From Saccharothrix sp. NRRL B-16348 (GTDB lineage Bacteria; Actinomycetota; Actinomycetes; Mycobacteriales; Pseudonocardiaceae), in NCBI RefSeq assembly GCF_001280085.1, contig NZ_LGED01000169.1:43183-107182 (forward strand): DNA of 64,000 bases. The letters run 5' to 3'. The notes beneath the pieces were generated by a model. That model had not been told where the DNA came from and searched no databases. It worked only from the letters and a program-made list of their open reading frames with translations. Each line of letters begins with the position of its first letter. Within the stretch, counting starts at the first letter, position 1. This document shows positions 25,115 through 33,528 of this stretch, piece by piece. The translations under genes were made by a program, and so were the position numbers.

Positions 25115-26070
25115 CACGAGTGGCTCCGCAGGCGCGGGTCCGCCATCAGGTAGAGGATGTCGACGATCAGGTTGACCAGCACGAAGCCGACCGCGATGGT
25201 GATCACGAAGCCCTGCACCTTCGAGCTGTCGCCGTCGTTGACGGCCTGGATCATGTTCTGCCCCATGCCCGGCAGCGCGAACATCGTCTCGATGACCACC
25301 GCGCCGCCGAGCAGGTAGCCGAGCCGCAGGCCGAGCACGGTCAGCGGCGTGACCAGGGCGTTGCGCAGCACGTTGCGCCCCACCACGACCACCGGCGGCA
25401 GCCCGCCGCCCCGCGCCGTGCGCACGTAGTCCTTGTCCAACTCCTCCACCATCGACGTGCGGATGATGCGGGTCAGCTGGGCCGCCACCGGCAGCGCCAG
25501 CGACACCGCGGGCAGCGTCATCGAGTTCAGCCACCCGGTGAACGAGTCGTTCATGCTGACGTACCCGCTGGTGGGGAACAGGCCCTCGCCGACGGCGAGC
25601 CACTGCACGAGCAGCAGCGCGATCCAGAACGCGGGCGCCGCCACGCCGGCCAGCGACACGATCCGGATCACCTGGTCGGGCCAGCGGTCCCGGAAGATCG
25701 CCGACGCGACACCGAGCGGCAGCGACACGACGATGCCGATCACGAGCCCCATCAGGGTCAGCTGGACGGTGAGCGGCAGCGCCGTGGTGATAATGTCGGC
25801 CACCGGCTGCTTGGTGATCACGCTCGTGCCGAAGTCGCCCTGCGCCAGCTGCCAGACGAACCGCGCGTACTGCACGGGCAACGGGTCGAGCAGGCCGTTC
25901 TCCCGCCGGAACCGGTCCAGCTGCTCGTCGGTGGCGTTGGCGCCGTCGAACGCCGCCAGCGCCGGGTCCGTCGGCGAGAACCGCATCACGATGAAGACGA
26001 ACAGGGTGACGCCGAGGAGCAGCGGCACCAGGGCGAGGACGCGGCCGAGCAGCATCCGCAGGACGATCAA
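25114..26070 (-). CDS. ABC transporter permease, DppB/OppB type
   Basis: About 318 residues with six transmembrane helices. It has the DppB signatures RFSPTDPALAAF near the start, QYARFVWQLAQGDFGTS, the EAA loop DYVRTARGGGLPP, and the last helix VLVNLIVDILYLMADPRLR. The likely start is a TTG at 26070, six nt after GGGAGG; an in-frame ATG at 26055 is the alternative. It follows the binding-protein gene by 13 bp. It forms the transmembrane channel with the fused DppC part. Confidence 0.9.
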   Translation of the reverse strand: MIVLRMLLGRVLALVPLLLGVTLFVFIVMRFSPTDPALAAFDGANATDEQLDRFRRENGLLDPLPVQYARFVWQLAQGDFGTSVITKQPVADIITTALPLTVQLTLMGLVIGIVVSLPLGVASAIFRDRWPDQVIRIVSLAGVAAPAFWIALLLVQWLAVGEGLFPTSGYVSMNDSFTGWLNSMTLPAVSLALPVAAQLTRIIRTSMVEELDKDYVRTARGGGLPPVVVVGRNVLRNALVTPLTVLGLRLGYLLGGAVVIETMFALPGMGQNMIQAVNDGDSSKVQGFVITIAVGFVLVNLIVDILYLMADPRLRSHS

Positions 26071-26083
26071 GCGACGCCTCCCG

Positions 26084-27697
26084 TCAGACGACCGGCTTGG
26101 CCTGGTTGAGGTTGATCCCGGGGTAGCCCTGCGCACGCACGCCCGTCAGCACCTTCGGATCCCACGCGGTGCCGTTCTGGGTGAACACGATCGGGTACAC
26201 GACCGCCTGGTCGGACAGCATGTCCAGGGCCTGCTTGGTCAACCCGTCGCGCTCGGCCTCGTCGGTCACCGCGGCGGCCCGGTCGAGCAGGCCCAGCAGC
26301 GCCTGCGCGTCGGGGCCGGTCCACCGGGCGTACTTCGGCGCGACGCCCGCGCCCGCGTAGTAGTAGCGGATGAGCAGGTCCGGGTCGTTGCCGAACTGCT
26401 CGGCGTTCTGCGTGGTCGTGACGACCTGGAAGTCGAAGCCGCTGTCGAGCTTGGAGAACAGCGCCTTGGTGTCCTGCGAGTCCACTGTGGTGGTGACGCC
26501 GATGGCGTCCCAGCCTTCTTTGATCACGTTGACGCAGTCCGCCACCAGCGTGGTGTTCGTCGTGGACAGCGTGACCTTCAGGTCCGTGACGCCGGCCTGG
26601 CGCAACAGGTCCCGCGCCTTGTCGGGGTTGTAGGCGAAGTCGTTGGCGGCGGGCTGCGACGCCTCCATCGCGGGGTTGATGAACGAGGTGCCGGGCGTGC
26701 CCTTGCCCTTCAGCCCGACCTCGATCATCTTCTCGCTGTCGATCGCGTAGTGCAGCGCCTGGCGCACCAGCTTGTTGTCGAACGGCGCGTGCGCGGTGTT
26801 GAACATCAGCCACAGGTTGTTGCCGCCGTCGGCGAACTCGACCGTGCGGCCGTCCTTCTGGAGCTGTTCGGCGTTGGCCGCCGGGATGTTCTCCACGATC
26901 TGCGCGGCGGGCTTCGCGCCGGAGATCTTCGCGACCCGAGGCGAGGCCTCCACGATCGAGTTCCACAGCATCTTCCGGTAGACGGCCGGTCGCGGTCCGT
27001 TGTAGTCGGCGAACCGCTCGAACCGGGTGTGCGACAGCGGCGCCTGCTCGACCACCTTGTACGGGCCCGAGCCGACCACCTTGCCCGTCACCGCGTCCTG
27101 CCACTTGCCGTCGAAGACGTGCTTGGGCACGATCTTGACGGTCTGGAGCCGTTGCAGCACATAGGGGAACGGGTTGGACAGGACGAACTCGACCGTGCGG
27201 TCGTCGACCTTCCTGACCTCCTTGAGCCAGCTCGCCAGGAACGTGCGGACGAGGACGTTCTCCGTCGGGTCGAGCGCCCTGGCGTAGGTGAACACCACGT
27301 CGTCGGCGGTGACGGGTTGGCCGTCGTGCCACTTCGCGCCGTCGCGCAGCTCGAAGGTGAAGCCGGTGCCGGTGACGTCGGCGGGCAACTCCTTGGCCAG
27401 CCCCGCGTACGGCTTGCGGCTGACCGGGTCACCTTCCACAAGGGACTCGTAGCAGTGCAGGATCGCGGCCATCGAGAAGGCCGACGCCGTCTGCAACGGG
27501 TCCCAGGTCTGGTTGTTGCCGTAGCCGATCACCGCGGTGATCTCGTCGGCGGAGTTACCGGTGGAATTGGTCGAGGCGGGCCCGCCGCACGCGGCGAGCG
27601 TGGACGAGAAGGCGGCGGCGGCACCGGCGAGGCCGGTGAAGCGCAACATGTCCCGCCGACTGAATGACTGACCGGATCCGGGCCGAGTCTTGGACAC
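26084..27697 (-). CDS. ABC transporter substrate-binding lipoprotein, family 5 (dipeptide/oligosaccharide type)
   Basis: A 537-residue extracytoplasmic solute-binding protein. The N-terminus carries a twin-arginine motif (SFSRRDMLRF) and a lipobox (STLAACGG), so it is likely exported folded and lipid-anchored. The body is SBP_bac_5: FELRDGAKWHDGQPVTADDVVFTY and VRQALHYAIDSEKM are diagnostic. Family members bind peptides, nickel or oligosaccharides; the SatA sialic acid binder of Haemophilus ducreyi also belongs here. With sialidases in the same operon, a sialylated or sialic acid ligand is plausible. The GTG at 27697 has AGGAGG five nt upstream. It is the first gene of the operon, and the operator lies 53 bp upstream. 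Confidence 0.88.
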   Translation of the reverse strand: MSKTRPGSGQSFSRRDMLRFTGLAGAAAAFSSTLAACGGPASTNSTGNSADEITAVIGYGNNQTWDPLQTASAFSMAAILHCYESLVEGDPVSRKPYAGLAKELPADVTGTGFTFELRDGAKWHDGQPVTADDVVFTYARALDPTENVLVRTFLASWLKEVRKVDDRTVEFVLSNPFPYVLQRLQTVKIVPKHVFDGKWQDAVTGKVVGSGPYKVVEQAPLSHTRFERFADYNGPRPAVYRKMLWNSIVEASPRVAKISGAKPAAQIVENIPAANAEQLQKDGRTVEFADGGNNLWLMFNTAHAPFDNKLVRQALHYAIDSEKMIEVGLKGKGTPGTSFINPAMEASQPAANDFAYNPDKARDLLRQAGVTDLKVTLSTTNTTLVADCVNVIKEGWDAIGVTTTVDSQDTKALFSKLDSGFDFQVVTTTQNAEQFGNDPDLLIRYYYAGAGVAPKYARWTGPDAQALLGLLDRAAAVTDEAERDGLTKQALDMLSDQAVVYPIVFTQNGTAWDPKVLTGVRAQGYPGINLNQAKPVV

Positions 27698-27746
27698 CGG
27701 GCCTCCTGACTGTGCGTACCTCACCCAGGACGAGTCGACCACCCCG

Positions 27747-27784
27747 TAGGACATGGGACGTCCTATGACCTGCAAAACCATAGG
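27747..27784. promoter_or_regulatory. Operator candidate 2 of the sialoglycan regulon, with a second inverted repeat
   Basis: The 20-bp palindrome at 27750-27769 has outer arms GACAT and ATGAC and a perfect core GGACGTCC (27756-27763). It matches the site at 16862-16881 in size, outer arms and centre. TAGGAC (27747-27752) and GTCCTA (27760-27765) give an overlapping repeat. A further pair CCTATG (27762-27767) and CATAGG (27779-27784) may overlap the promoter; TATGGT on the minus strand (27777-27782) resembles a -10 box. Confidence 0.6.
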
Positions 27785-27836
27785 GTGAGATCGCGAAGAG
27801 GTCAAGAGCCGCGGAAGTGCCTCTGAAACACCGTCG

Positions 27837-28073
27837 TCACGGGCCGGACACGGCCACGACCAGCCCGTCCGACCGCCGGGGCGAACGGTCGGTCAGCCCG
27901 ACAGCGACCAGGTCGACCAACCGGCGGAGGCGACGTGCCTGCTCGTCCGAAGAGGACGGTTCGAGGGCTGTCCCGGTGGCCGCTTCGACCAACTCGGCCA
28001 CCAGCCGCTCGCCCACCGCCCGGAACACCTCTTCCTTGTTCTTGAAGTGCTGGTAGACGGCCGGTCGCGACAT
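27837..28073 (-). pseudogene. Truncated TetR-family regulator gene
   Basis: The frame begins inside the TetR helix-turn-helix (MSRPAVYQHFKNKEEVFRAVGERL, the recognition helix and its follow-on), but the first helices are missing and only 78 codons remain, against about 190 normally. Three codons upstream in the same frame is the TAG that ends the GT4 gene, so no longer start is possible. It looks like a deletion or fusion scar. Translation from the ATG at 28073 could still make a fragment, but not a DNA-binding dimer of usual form. Confidence 0.7.
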
Positions 28074-28082
28074 CCGGGCCGG

Positions 28083-29162
28083 CTACCGGGCGGCGGCGGT
28101 CCGCGTCACGGGCACCGCCTCGAACACGTGCGGCGACTCGGCGACGGCGGCGCGGTAGACGTCCTCGTACCGGGCGCTCATCAGGTCGACGTCGAACCGG
28201 CGGACCGCCTCGGCCCGGCACCGGTCGGCCGACAGCTGATCGACCCGGCGCAGCGCGGCGACCAGCGACGCGTGGTCGTCGCACACGAAGCCGGTCTCGC
28301 CGTGCGCGACCACCTCCGGCACGGAGCCGCGGCGGCTGGCGACCACAGGCGTGCCGCACGCCATCGCCTCCACCATCACCAGCCCGAACGGCTCGTCCCA
28401 GCGGATCGGGAACAGCAGGCACCGGGCCGCCGTCAGCAGTTCCAGCTTCACCACGCGGTCCACCTCGCCCAGCCACTCGACGCCCGGGCCGAGCAACGGC
28501 GCGATCTCGCGTCGGAAGTACTCCCGCTCCTCTGGCTCCCGGCACTTGGCCGCGATGCGCAGCGGGAGACCGGCCTCCGCGGCGGCGGCGATCGCCTCGG
28601 GGATCCCCTTGCTCGGCGTGGCCCGCCCGAGGAACAGCGCGAAGTCCTGCTTGTCCCGTCGGAACGGGAAGGCCGCGACGTCGATGCCGTTGTGCACGGT
28701 GCCCACCCAGTCGAGGTCCGGTGCGAGCCGGCGCTGCGCGTTCGAGACGGCCACGAGGTGCACGCTGCCGTTCAGGCCCCGGTAGTAGCGACCCATGTCC
28801 CCGGTCACGGGCGCGTGCGCGGTGACCACGGTGGGCACGGACCGGCCGCGCGCCAGCAGCGGGCCGGCGAGGCTGTGGTCGTGCACGACGTCCACGCGGA
28901 GGTCGGAGAGGATGGCGGGCAGCGCGGCGGCGTGCACCACCTCCGGGATGCCCTGCCCCATCCGGTCGGACTGCGGGTGGTCGCAGGTCGCCCGGAAGTC
29001 GGCGGCCGTGCCGTTGCGGCCGACGCCGACGAGGACGACGTGGTTGCCGCGGGCGACCAACCGGCTCGCCAGGTCGGCGCACATCGACTCGGTGCCGCCG
29101 TAGGCCGCCGGCGGCAGCTCGAACCAGGGCGGGGCGATCATCGCGACGCGCAGCGGTTTCAC
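28083..29162 (-). CDS. Glycosyltransferase, GT4 family
   Basis: A 359-residue retaining GT-B enzyme. The N-terminal half has the acceptor loop PPAAYGGTE typical of GT4 proteins, and DVVHDHSLAG. The C-terminal half has LFLGRATPSKG and the donor-binding E-x7-E motif in EPFGLVMVEAMACGTPVV. It is cytosolic, transferring a sugar from a nucleotide donor; the acceptor is unknown. The GTG start overlaps the debranching-enzyme stop by four nt (GTGA), so the two genes are coupled. GT4, debrancher and sugar dehydrogenase together suggest storage or osmoprotectant sugar metabolism. The stop abuts the TetR fragment. Confidence 0.88.
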   Translation of the reverse strand: MKPLRVAMIAPPWFELPPAAYGGTESMCADLASRLVARGNHVVLVGVGRNGTAADFRATCDHPQSDRMGQGIPEVVHAAALPAILSDLRVDVVHDHSLAGPLLARGRSVPTVVTAHAPVTGDMGRYYRGLNGSVHLVAVSNAQRRLAPDLDWVGTVHNGIDVAAFPFRRDKQDFALFLGRATPSKGIPEAIAAAAEAGLPLRIAAKCREPEEREYFRREIAPLLGPGVEWLGEVDRVVKLELLTAARCLLFPIRWDEPFGLVMVEAMACGTPVVASRRGSVPEVVAHGETGFVCDDHASLVAALRRVDQLSADRCRAEAVRRFDVDLMSARYEDVYRAAVAESPHVFEAVPVTRTAAAR

Positions 29163-31312
29163 CGGGCTCGCCCCCCGTCCAGGTCGGGGTGCAGGCCGAC
29201 TGGCTCGTGGATCACCTCGACGTCGTCGGGCAGGCCGGTCACCCGGACGTCGGCGCCGTTGACCTCCATCGTGACCCGCGCGCCGAGCATCGGCACGCCG
29301 TCGAGGGCCAGCGGCTCGAACGGCTCGGGCAGCACGGGCGCGATCCACACCTTGCGGTGCGGCGCGTACGGCTCCACCCGCAGCAGCACGCGCAGCAGGT
29401 GCAACGGCGTGGCCGACGCCCACGCCTGCGGCGAGCACGACGTCGGGTACGGGATCGGGTCCGGATACTCGGTGCGGTCGAACCCGCACAGCAGCTCGGG
29501 CAGCCTGCCGCCGAACGCGTCGGCCGCGTCCAGGACGGCGGTGGCGACCCGTTGCGCGGCCTCCACGAAGCCGTACCGCATGAGCCCGTGCGCGATCAGG
29601 GCGTTGTCGTGCGGCCACACCGATCCGTTGTGGTAGCTCATCGGGTTGTACGCGCCCATGCCGGAGGCGAGGGTCCGCACGCCCCACCCGGTGAACATCT
29701 CGGGCGAGAGCAGCGCCTCGGCGACCTGCCCGGCCTTGTCCTCGTCCACGATGCCGCTCCACAGGCAGTGGCCGATGTTGGAGGTCAGGGCGTCGACGGG
29801 GCGCTTCTCGCCGTCCAGGGCGATGGCGTAGTAGCCGCGGTCGGGCAACCAGAAGCGCTCGTTGAACCGCGCCTTGAGCTCGTGGGCGCGGGCCCGCCAG
29901 TGCCGCGCGCCGTCCGGGTCGCCGAAGTCCTCGCACATGCACGACCGGGAGAGGTAGGCGGTGTAGACGTACCCCTGGACCTCGCACAACGCGATCGGGC
30001 CGCGCGCGATCCGCCCGTCGGCGAAGTTCACCCCGTCCCACGAGTCCTTCCACCCCTGGTTGACCAGCCCGCGCTCGGTCGCGCGCTGGTACTCCACGAA
30101 CCCGTCGCCGTCCCGGTCGCCGTGCTGCTCGATCCACTCCAGCGCGCGGTCGGCGTGCGGGATCATCGCCTCGACCTGGGCACGGTCGATGCCCCAGCGG
30201 GACAACTCGCCCAGCAGCACCACGAACAGCGGAGTGGCGTCCGCGGTGCCGTAGTAGACGTTGCGGCCGCCCAGGGCCAGCGACGCGTCCGCGCCGAACC
30301 GCATCTCGTGCAGGATGCGGCCCGGTTCCTCCTCGCTGTTCGGCTCGACGCGCGTGCCCTGGTGGTGGGCCAGGGTCCGGACCGTGCCGAGCGCGAGGTT
30401 GGGGTCGATGGGCAGCGACATCAGCGCGGCCAGGATCGAGTCGCGGCCGAACAGCGTCATGAACCAGGGCGCGCCGGCGGCGACCGCGATGTCCGACGGC
30501 CGATCCGGGTCGAAGATCCGCAGCGCGCCCAGGTCCTGCCTGCTGCGCTGCAGCGTCGCGGCCAACGACGGCTGGCCCGTGTACCTCAGGACGGGCACGG
30601 CCTCGCGCCACCGGCGGGCGCGCAGCACCGGGACGGACTCGTCGATCGGGCGTTCACGCGGGAACATCGTGTCGGTGGTCAGGCCGTCCACGACGGGCTG
30701 CACGGTCACGCACGTCGACCACTCGCCCTTGGGCGGGATGACCGCGCGGAAGGTCAGGGTGGACGGTGAGTAGTCGGCGCCGTCGGCGTGCACCCGCACG
30801 CCCCGGCTCTCGCCGTCCAGCCGCCGGGTCAGGCGCAGCTCCTCGGGCTCGACGTCGCAGTGGTGCCCACCGCGTTCGCGGACCCGGCCCTCCTTGACCT
30901 CGAACAGGTCGGCGAAGTCGGCCGCCACGTGCACCGAGACGACGTGCGCGACGGTCTCCCGGCCGAAGTTGCGCAGCGTGATGTCCTCGCGCATGCCCGC
31001 GCCCACGTACCGCTCGCGCCGCACGAGCAGGGTGCTCTCGGCGTCGTGGGCGTGCGACCGGCCGCGGCCGACGAACGTCATCCGGAACGGGTCGCGGGTG
31101 AGCGTGGTGATGTGCTCGACGGTCGAGCCGTCCACCCGCAACGCCCAGCCGGACACGATCCGGGTGTCCTGGAAGAACACGCCCTGGGCGGCGGCGCCGT
31201 CCACGTTGCCGTCACTGCCGCAGACGCAGAACGACGTGCCGTGGACGAGCGTCACGGTGTCGGGTGACAACGCGACGGGCTCGCCGTCGTAGGCCCAACC
31301 ACCCTCGGTCAT
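29159..31312 (-). CDS. Glycogen debranching-type amylo-alpha-1,6-glucosidase
   Basis: A 717-residue enzyme. Residues about 15-215 are the GDE_N_bis beta domain (LVHGTSFCVCGSDGNVD ... GVFFQDTRIVSGW), followed by a six-hairpin (alpha/alpha)6 catalytic domain: WFMTLFGRDSILAAL, LVNQGWKDSWDGV, EVQGYVYTAYL, GWGVRTLASGM, YHNGSVWPHDNALIA. This family removes alpha-1,6 or related glucosyl units in glycogen-like polymers and is cytosolic. The ATG at 31312 has GGAGGAGG upstream. It is the first gene of a two-gene unit with the GT4 enzyme and divergent from the sugar dehydrogenase. Confidence 0.88.
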   Translation of the reverse strand: MTEGGWAYDGEPVALSPDTVTLVHGTSFCVCGSDGNVDGAAAQGVFFQDTRIVSGWALRVDGSTVEHITTLTRDPFRMTFVGRGRSHAHDAESTLLVRRERYVGAGMREDITLRNFGRETVAHVVSVHVAADFADLFEVKEGRVRERGGHHCDVEPEELRLTRRLDGESRGVRVHADGADYSPSTLTFRAVIPPKGEWSTCVTVQPVVDGLTTDTMFPRERPIDESVPVLRARRWREAVPVLRYTGQPSLAATLQRSRQDLGALRIFDPDRPSDIAVAAGAPWFMTLFGRDSILAALMSLPIDPNLALGTVRTLAHHQGTRVEPNSEEEPGRILHEMRFGADASLALGGRNVYYGTADATPLFVVLLGELSRWGIDRAQVEAMIPHADRALEWIEQHGDRDGDGFVEYQRATERGLVNQGWKDSWDGVNFADGRIARGPIALCEVQGYVYTAYLSRSCMCEDFGDPDGARHWRARAHELKARFNERFWLPDRGYYAIALDGEKRPVDALTSNIGHCLWSGIVDEDKAGQVAEALLSPEMFTGWGVRTLASGMGAYNPMSYHNGSVWPHDNALIAHGLMRYGFVEAAQRVATAVLDAADAFGGRLPELLCGFDRTEYPDPIPYPTSCSPQAWASATPLHLLRVLLRVEPYAPHRKVWIAPVLPEPFEPLALDGVPMLGARVTMEVNGADVRVTGLPDDVEVIHEPVGLHPDLDGGRAR

Positions 31313-31461
31313 CGTCGGCCTCCTCCGCCGGGTGTTTCTTCCCGCTGACCGGGTCCACCACGGGTGCCACCCCTCGGGTCCGGCAAACAACACCCATCCC
31401 ACCGGGGGACGCGGCCGGCCAAGACCCGCATGACGGTCCTGCCGAGGGGTAGCCCCCGGCC

Positions 31462-32508
31462 ATGCGCGCGCTCACGCTCGACCCCACGACGGCGAACTCG
31501 TTGCAGGTCACCGAGGTGCCCGAGCCCGAGCCGAAGCCGGGTGAACTGCTGGTCGAAGGGCTGGCCGTCGGCGTCTGCGGCACGGACAAGGAGATCGCCC
31601 GCGCCGAGTACGGCTGGGCGCCACCGGGCCGCGACCGGTTGGTGCTCGGCCACGAATCGCTCGGCCGGGTGATGACCGCGCCTCCGGAGAGTGATTTCAC
31701 GACCGGTGACCTGGTGGTGGGCGTCGTCCGACGACCCGATCCGGCGCCGTGCGGCGCGTGCGCGCACGGCGAGTTCGACAACTGCCGCAACGGCGACTAC
31801 ACCGAGCGCGGCATCAAGGAGCTGGACGGGTACGCGGCCGAGCGGTGGTGCGTCGAGTCCGACTACGCGGTCGCGCTGGACCCGCGCTTGGCGCACGTCG
31901 GCGTGCTCATGGAGCCCACTTCGGTGGTCGCGAAGGCGTGGGAGCAGGTCCGTCGCGTGGGGGAGAGGGCGTGGTACGAGCCGAACCGCGCGCTCGTGAC
32001 GGGCGCCGGGCCGATCGGGCTGCTGGCCGCGATGATCGGTGTGCAGCAGGGGTTGGACGTGCACGTGCTCGACGTGGTCGAGGAAGGCCCGAAACCGCGG
32101 CTGGTGCGGCGGATCGGCGCGACCTACCACCACGGCGACGCCGAGGAGGTCGCCGCCCGGCTGCGGCCCGACGTGGTGATCGAGGCGACCGGCGTCGGCA
32201 GCGTGGTCGTCTCCGCCGTGCGCAACACCGCGTCGTACGGCGTGGTGTGCCTGACCGGCATCTCGTCGGGCGGCCACGCGGTCGCCGTGGACGTCGCGGG
32301 CGCGAACCGGGTGATGGTGCTGGAGAACGACGTCGTGGTCGGCTCGGTCAACGCCAACCTGCGCCACTACCGCCAGGCGGCCGACGCGCTGGCGAAGGCC
32401 GACCTGGACTGGCTGGACGGCCTGATCAGCCGCCGCGTGCCGCTGGCGGCGTTCGCCGACGCGTTCACCGCCGAGCCCGACGACGTCAAGGTGGTCATCG
32501 CGCTCTGA
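31462..32508 (+). CDS. Zinc-dependent glucose 1-dehydrogenase-like MDR protein
   Basis: A 348-residue medium-chain dehydrogenase/reductase. Catalytic zinc ligands are C39 in VGVCGTD and H64-E65 in LGHES. The Rossmann loop is ALVTGAGPIGLLAA. Insert PCGACAHGEFDNC corresponds to the structural-zinc loop but with only three cysteines (97, 100, 108). Overall it matches the archaeal/actinobacterial glucose dehydrogenase subfamily (conserved RNGDYTERGIKELDGY), which oxidises glucose to gluconolactone with NAD(P)+. The C-terminal NANLRHY segment is also family-specific. Divergent from the debranching enzyme, it could feed the gluconate pathway served by gluconokinase at 3657. Confidence 0.85.
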   Translation: MRALTLDPTTANSLQVTEVPEPEPKPGELLVEGLAVGVCGTDKEIARAEYGWAPPGRDRLVLGHESLGRVMTAPPESDFTTGDLVVGVVRRPDPAPCGACAHGEFDNCRNGDYTERGIKELDGYAAERWCVESDYAVALDPRLAHVGVLMEPTSVVAKAWEQVRRVGERAWYEPNRALVTGAGPIGLLAAMIGVQQGLDVHVLDVVEEGPKPRLVRRIGATYHHGDAEEVAARLRPDVVIEATGVGSVVVSAVRNTASYGVVCLTGISSGGHAVAVDVAGANRVMVLENDVVVGSVNANLRHYRQAADALAKADLDWLDGLISRRVPLAAFADAFTAEPDDVKVVIAL

Positions 32509-32585
32509 ACGCCGTCGCGCACCGGATCGGCACGGCCGGTGGACCCACCGATGCGGGCGTGATCACGAGCACGCATGCTGTGGGC

Positions 32586-32951
32586 ATGGCTGTTGACCCG
32601 CGTGGCGCCGACCTGAAGCGACTGCTGGCCGAGGACCCCGGCGGGCCGGTGGTCATGCTCAACCTGCTGCGGTTCGCCGAGGGCGGGGTGGCGTCGTACG
32701 AGGAGTACGCGCGGCACCTGCGCGAGACGTTCCTGCCCCGGTACGGCGCGGAGATCCTCTACGCCGGCACGGGCTCCACCGTGCTGGCCGCCGAGGACGG
32801 GCAGAGCTGGGACGCGGTCGTGGTCGTCCGCTACCCCGACCGCGCCGCGTTCAGCCGCATGGTCGCCGACCCCGAGTACCAGCAGGTCACGCGCCTGCGC
32901 ACGCGAGCGCTGACCGAGGCGGTGCTCCAGGCCACGATCCCGTGGGCCTGA
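32586..32951 (+). CDS. DUF1330-family small protein
   Basis: A 121-residue protein with a dimeric alpha+beta barrel look: VVMLNLLRFAEGG, YEEYARHLRETFLPRYGAEILYAG, WDAVVVVRYPDRAAFSRMVADPEYQ. These are the DUF1330/ABM-like features; the biochemical role is unknown. The ATG at 32586 is used. It converges with the M15 peptidase gene, leaving 4 bp. Confidence 0.8.
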   Translation: MAVDPRGADLKRLLAEDPGGPVVMLNLLRFAEGGVASYEEYARHLRETFLPRYGAEILYAGTGSTVLAAEDGQSWDAVVVVRYPDRAAFSRMVADPEYQQVTRLRTRALTEAVLQATIPWA

Positions 32952-32955
32952 GCGT

Positions 32956-33528
32956 TCAGGAGCCGCTCGCGCTGGGCAGCATCGGCGGACAGCCGGTGCT
33001 CGCGTGCGCCGGGTCGTACTCGAAGTGCCACTCCTCGTTGAGGTAGCGGCGGCACCAGCCGAGCGCGGGCCCGTGCCGTTCGACCCAGGCGGCCGACTCG
33101 AGCGGCTGCACGTCCACCGCGATCCCGGTGACGTGCATCGACTTCTCCGGCGGCAGGACATACCGCGCGGCCAGTTCCGCCGTGCCGAACCGCCGCACGG
33201 CGTCCTCGAACTCCCGCCGCTGCTGGCCGACGCTCCGCTTGCCGTCGTTGAGGCACAGCCCCACCCCTTGGCCTTGGGTGGCGGCCCGCAGCCGGTGCCA
33301 CGCCTCCAGCACGTCCGGCCGCAGGCCGTCGGGCAGCTCGTCGACGTAACGCCCGTCCAACGGGCAGACCTGCCCGGTCTCCGGCCCCGGGACCTCTTCG
33401 ACGATCGCCACCGGCCGTCCCGTGACGGGGTGGTGTACCAGGACCACCCGGCCGGTCACGCCCAGCGCGCCCACCGAGGCCACGGCCAGTGCCAGCGCCA
33501 GCAGCACGCCGATCAGGGTGCGCCGCAT
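32956..33528 (-). CDS. D-Ala-D-Ala carboxypeptidase-like M15 (VanY-type) peptidase
   Basis: A 190-residue zinc peptidase. It has one N-terminal membrane helix or signal (MRRTLIGVLLALALAVASVG) and the M15B zinc motif SMHVTGIAVDV (His and Asp ligands) with EWHFEY supplying the catalytic Glu/third His. It would cleave D-Ala ends of peptidoglycan stems outside the membrane. Its ATG overlaps the beta-lactamase stop (TGATG), so the two are translated together, coupling antibiotic defence with wall trimming. Confidence 0.88.
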   Translation of the reverse strand: MRRTLIGVLLALALAVASVGALGVTGRVVLVHHPVTGRPVAIVEEVPGPETGQVCPLDGRYVDELPDGLRPDVLEAWHRLRAATQGQGVGLCLNDGKRSVGQQRREFEDAVRRFGTAELAARYVLPPEKSMHVTGIAVDVQPLESAAWVERHGPALGWCRRYLNEEWHFEYDPAHASTGCPPMLPSASGS

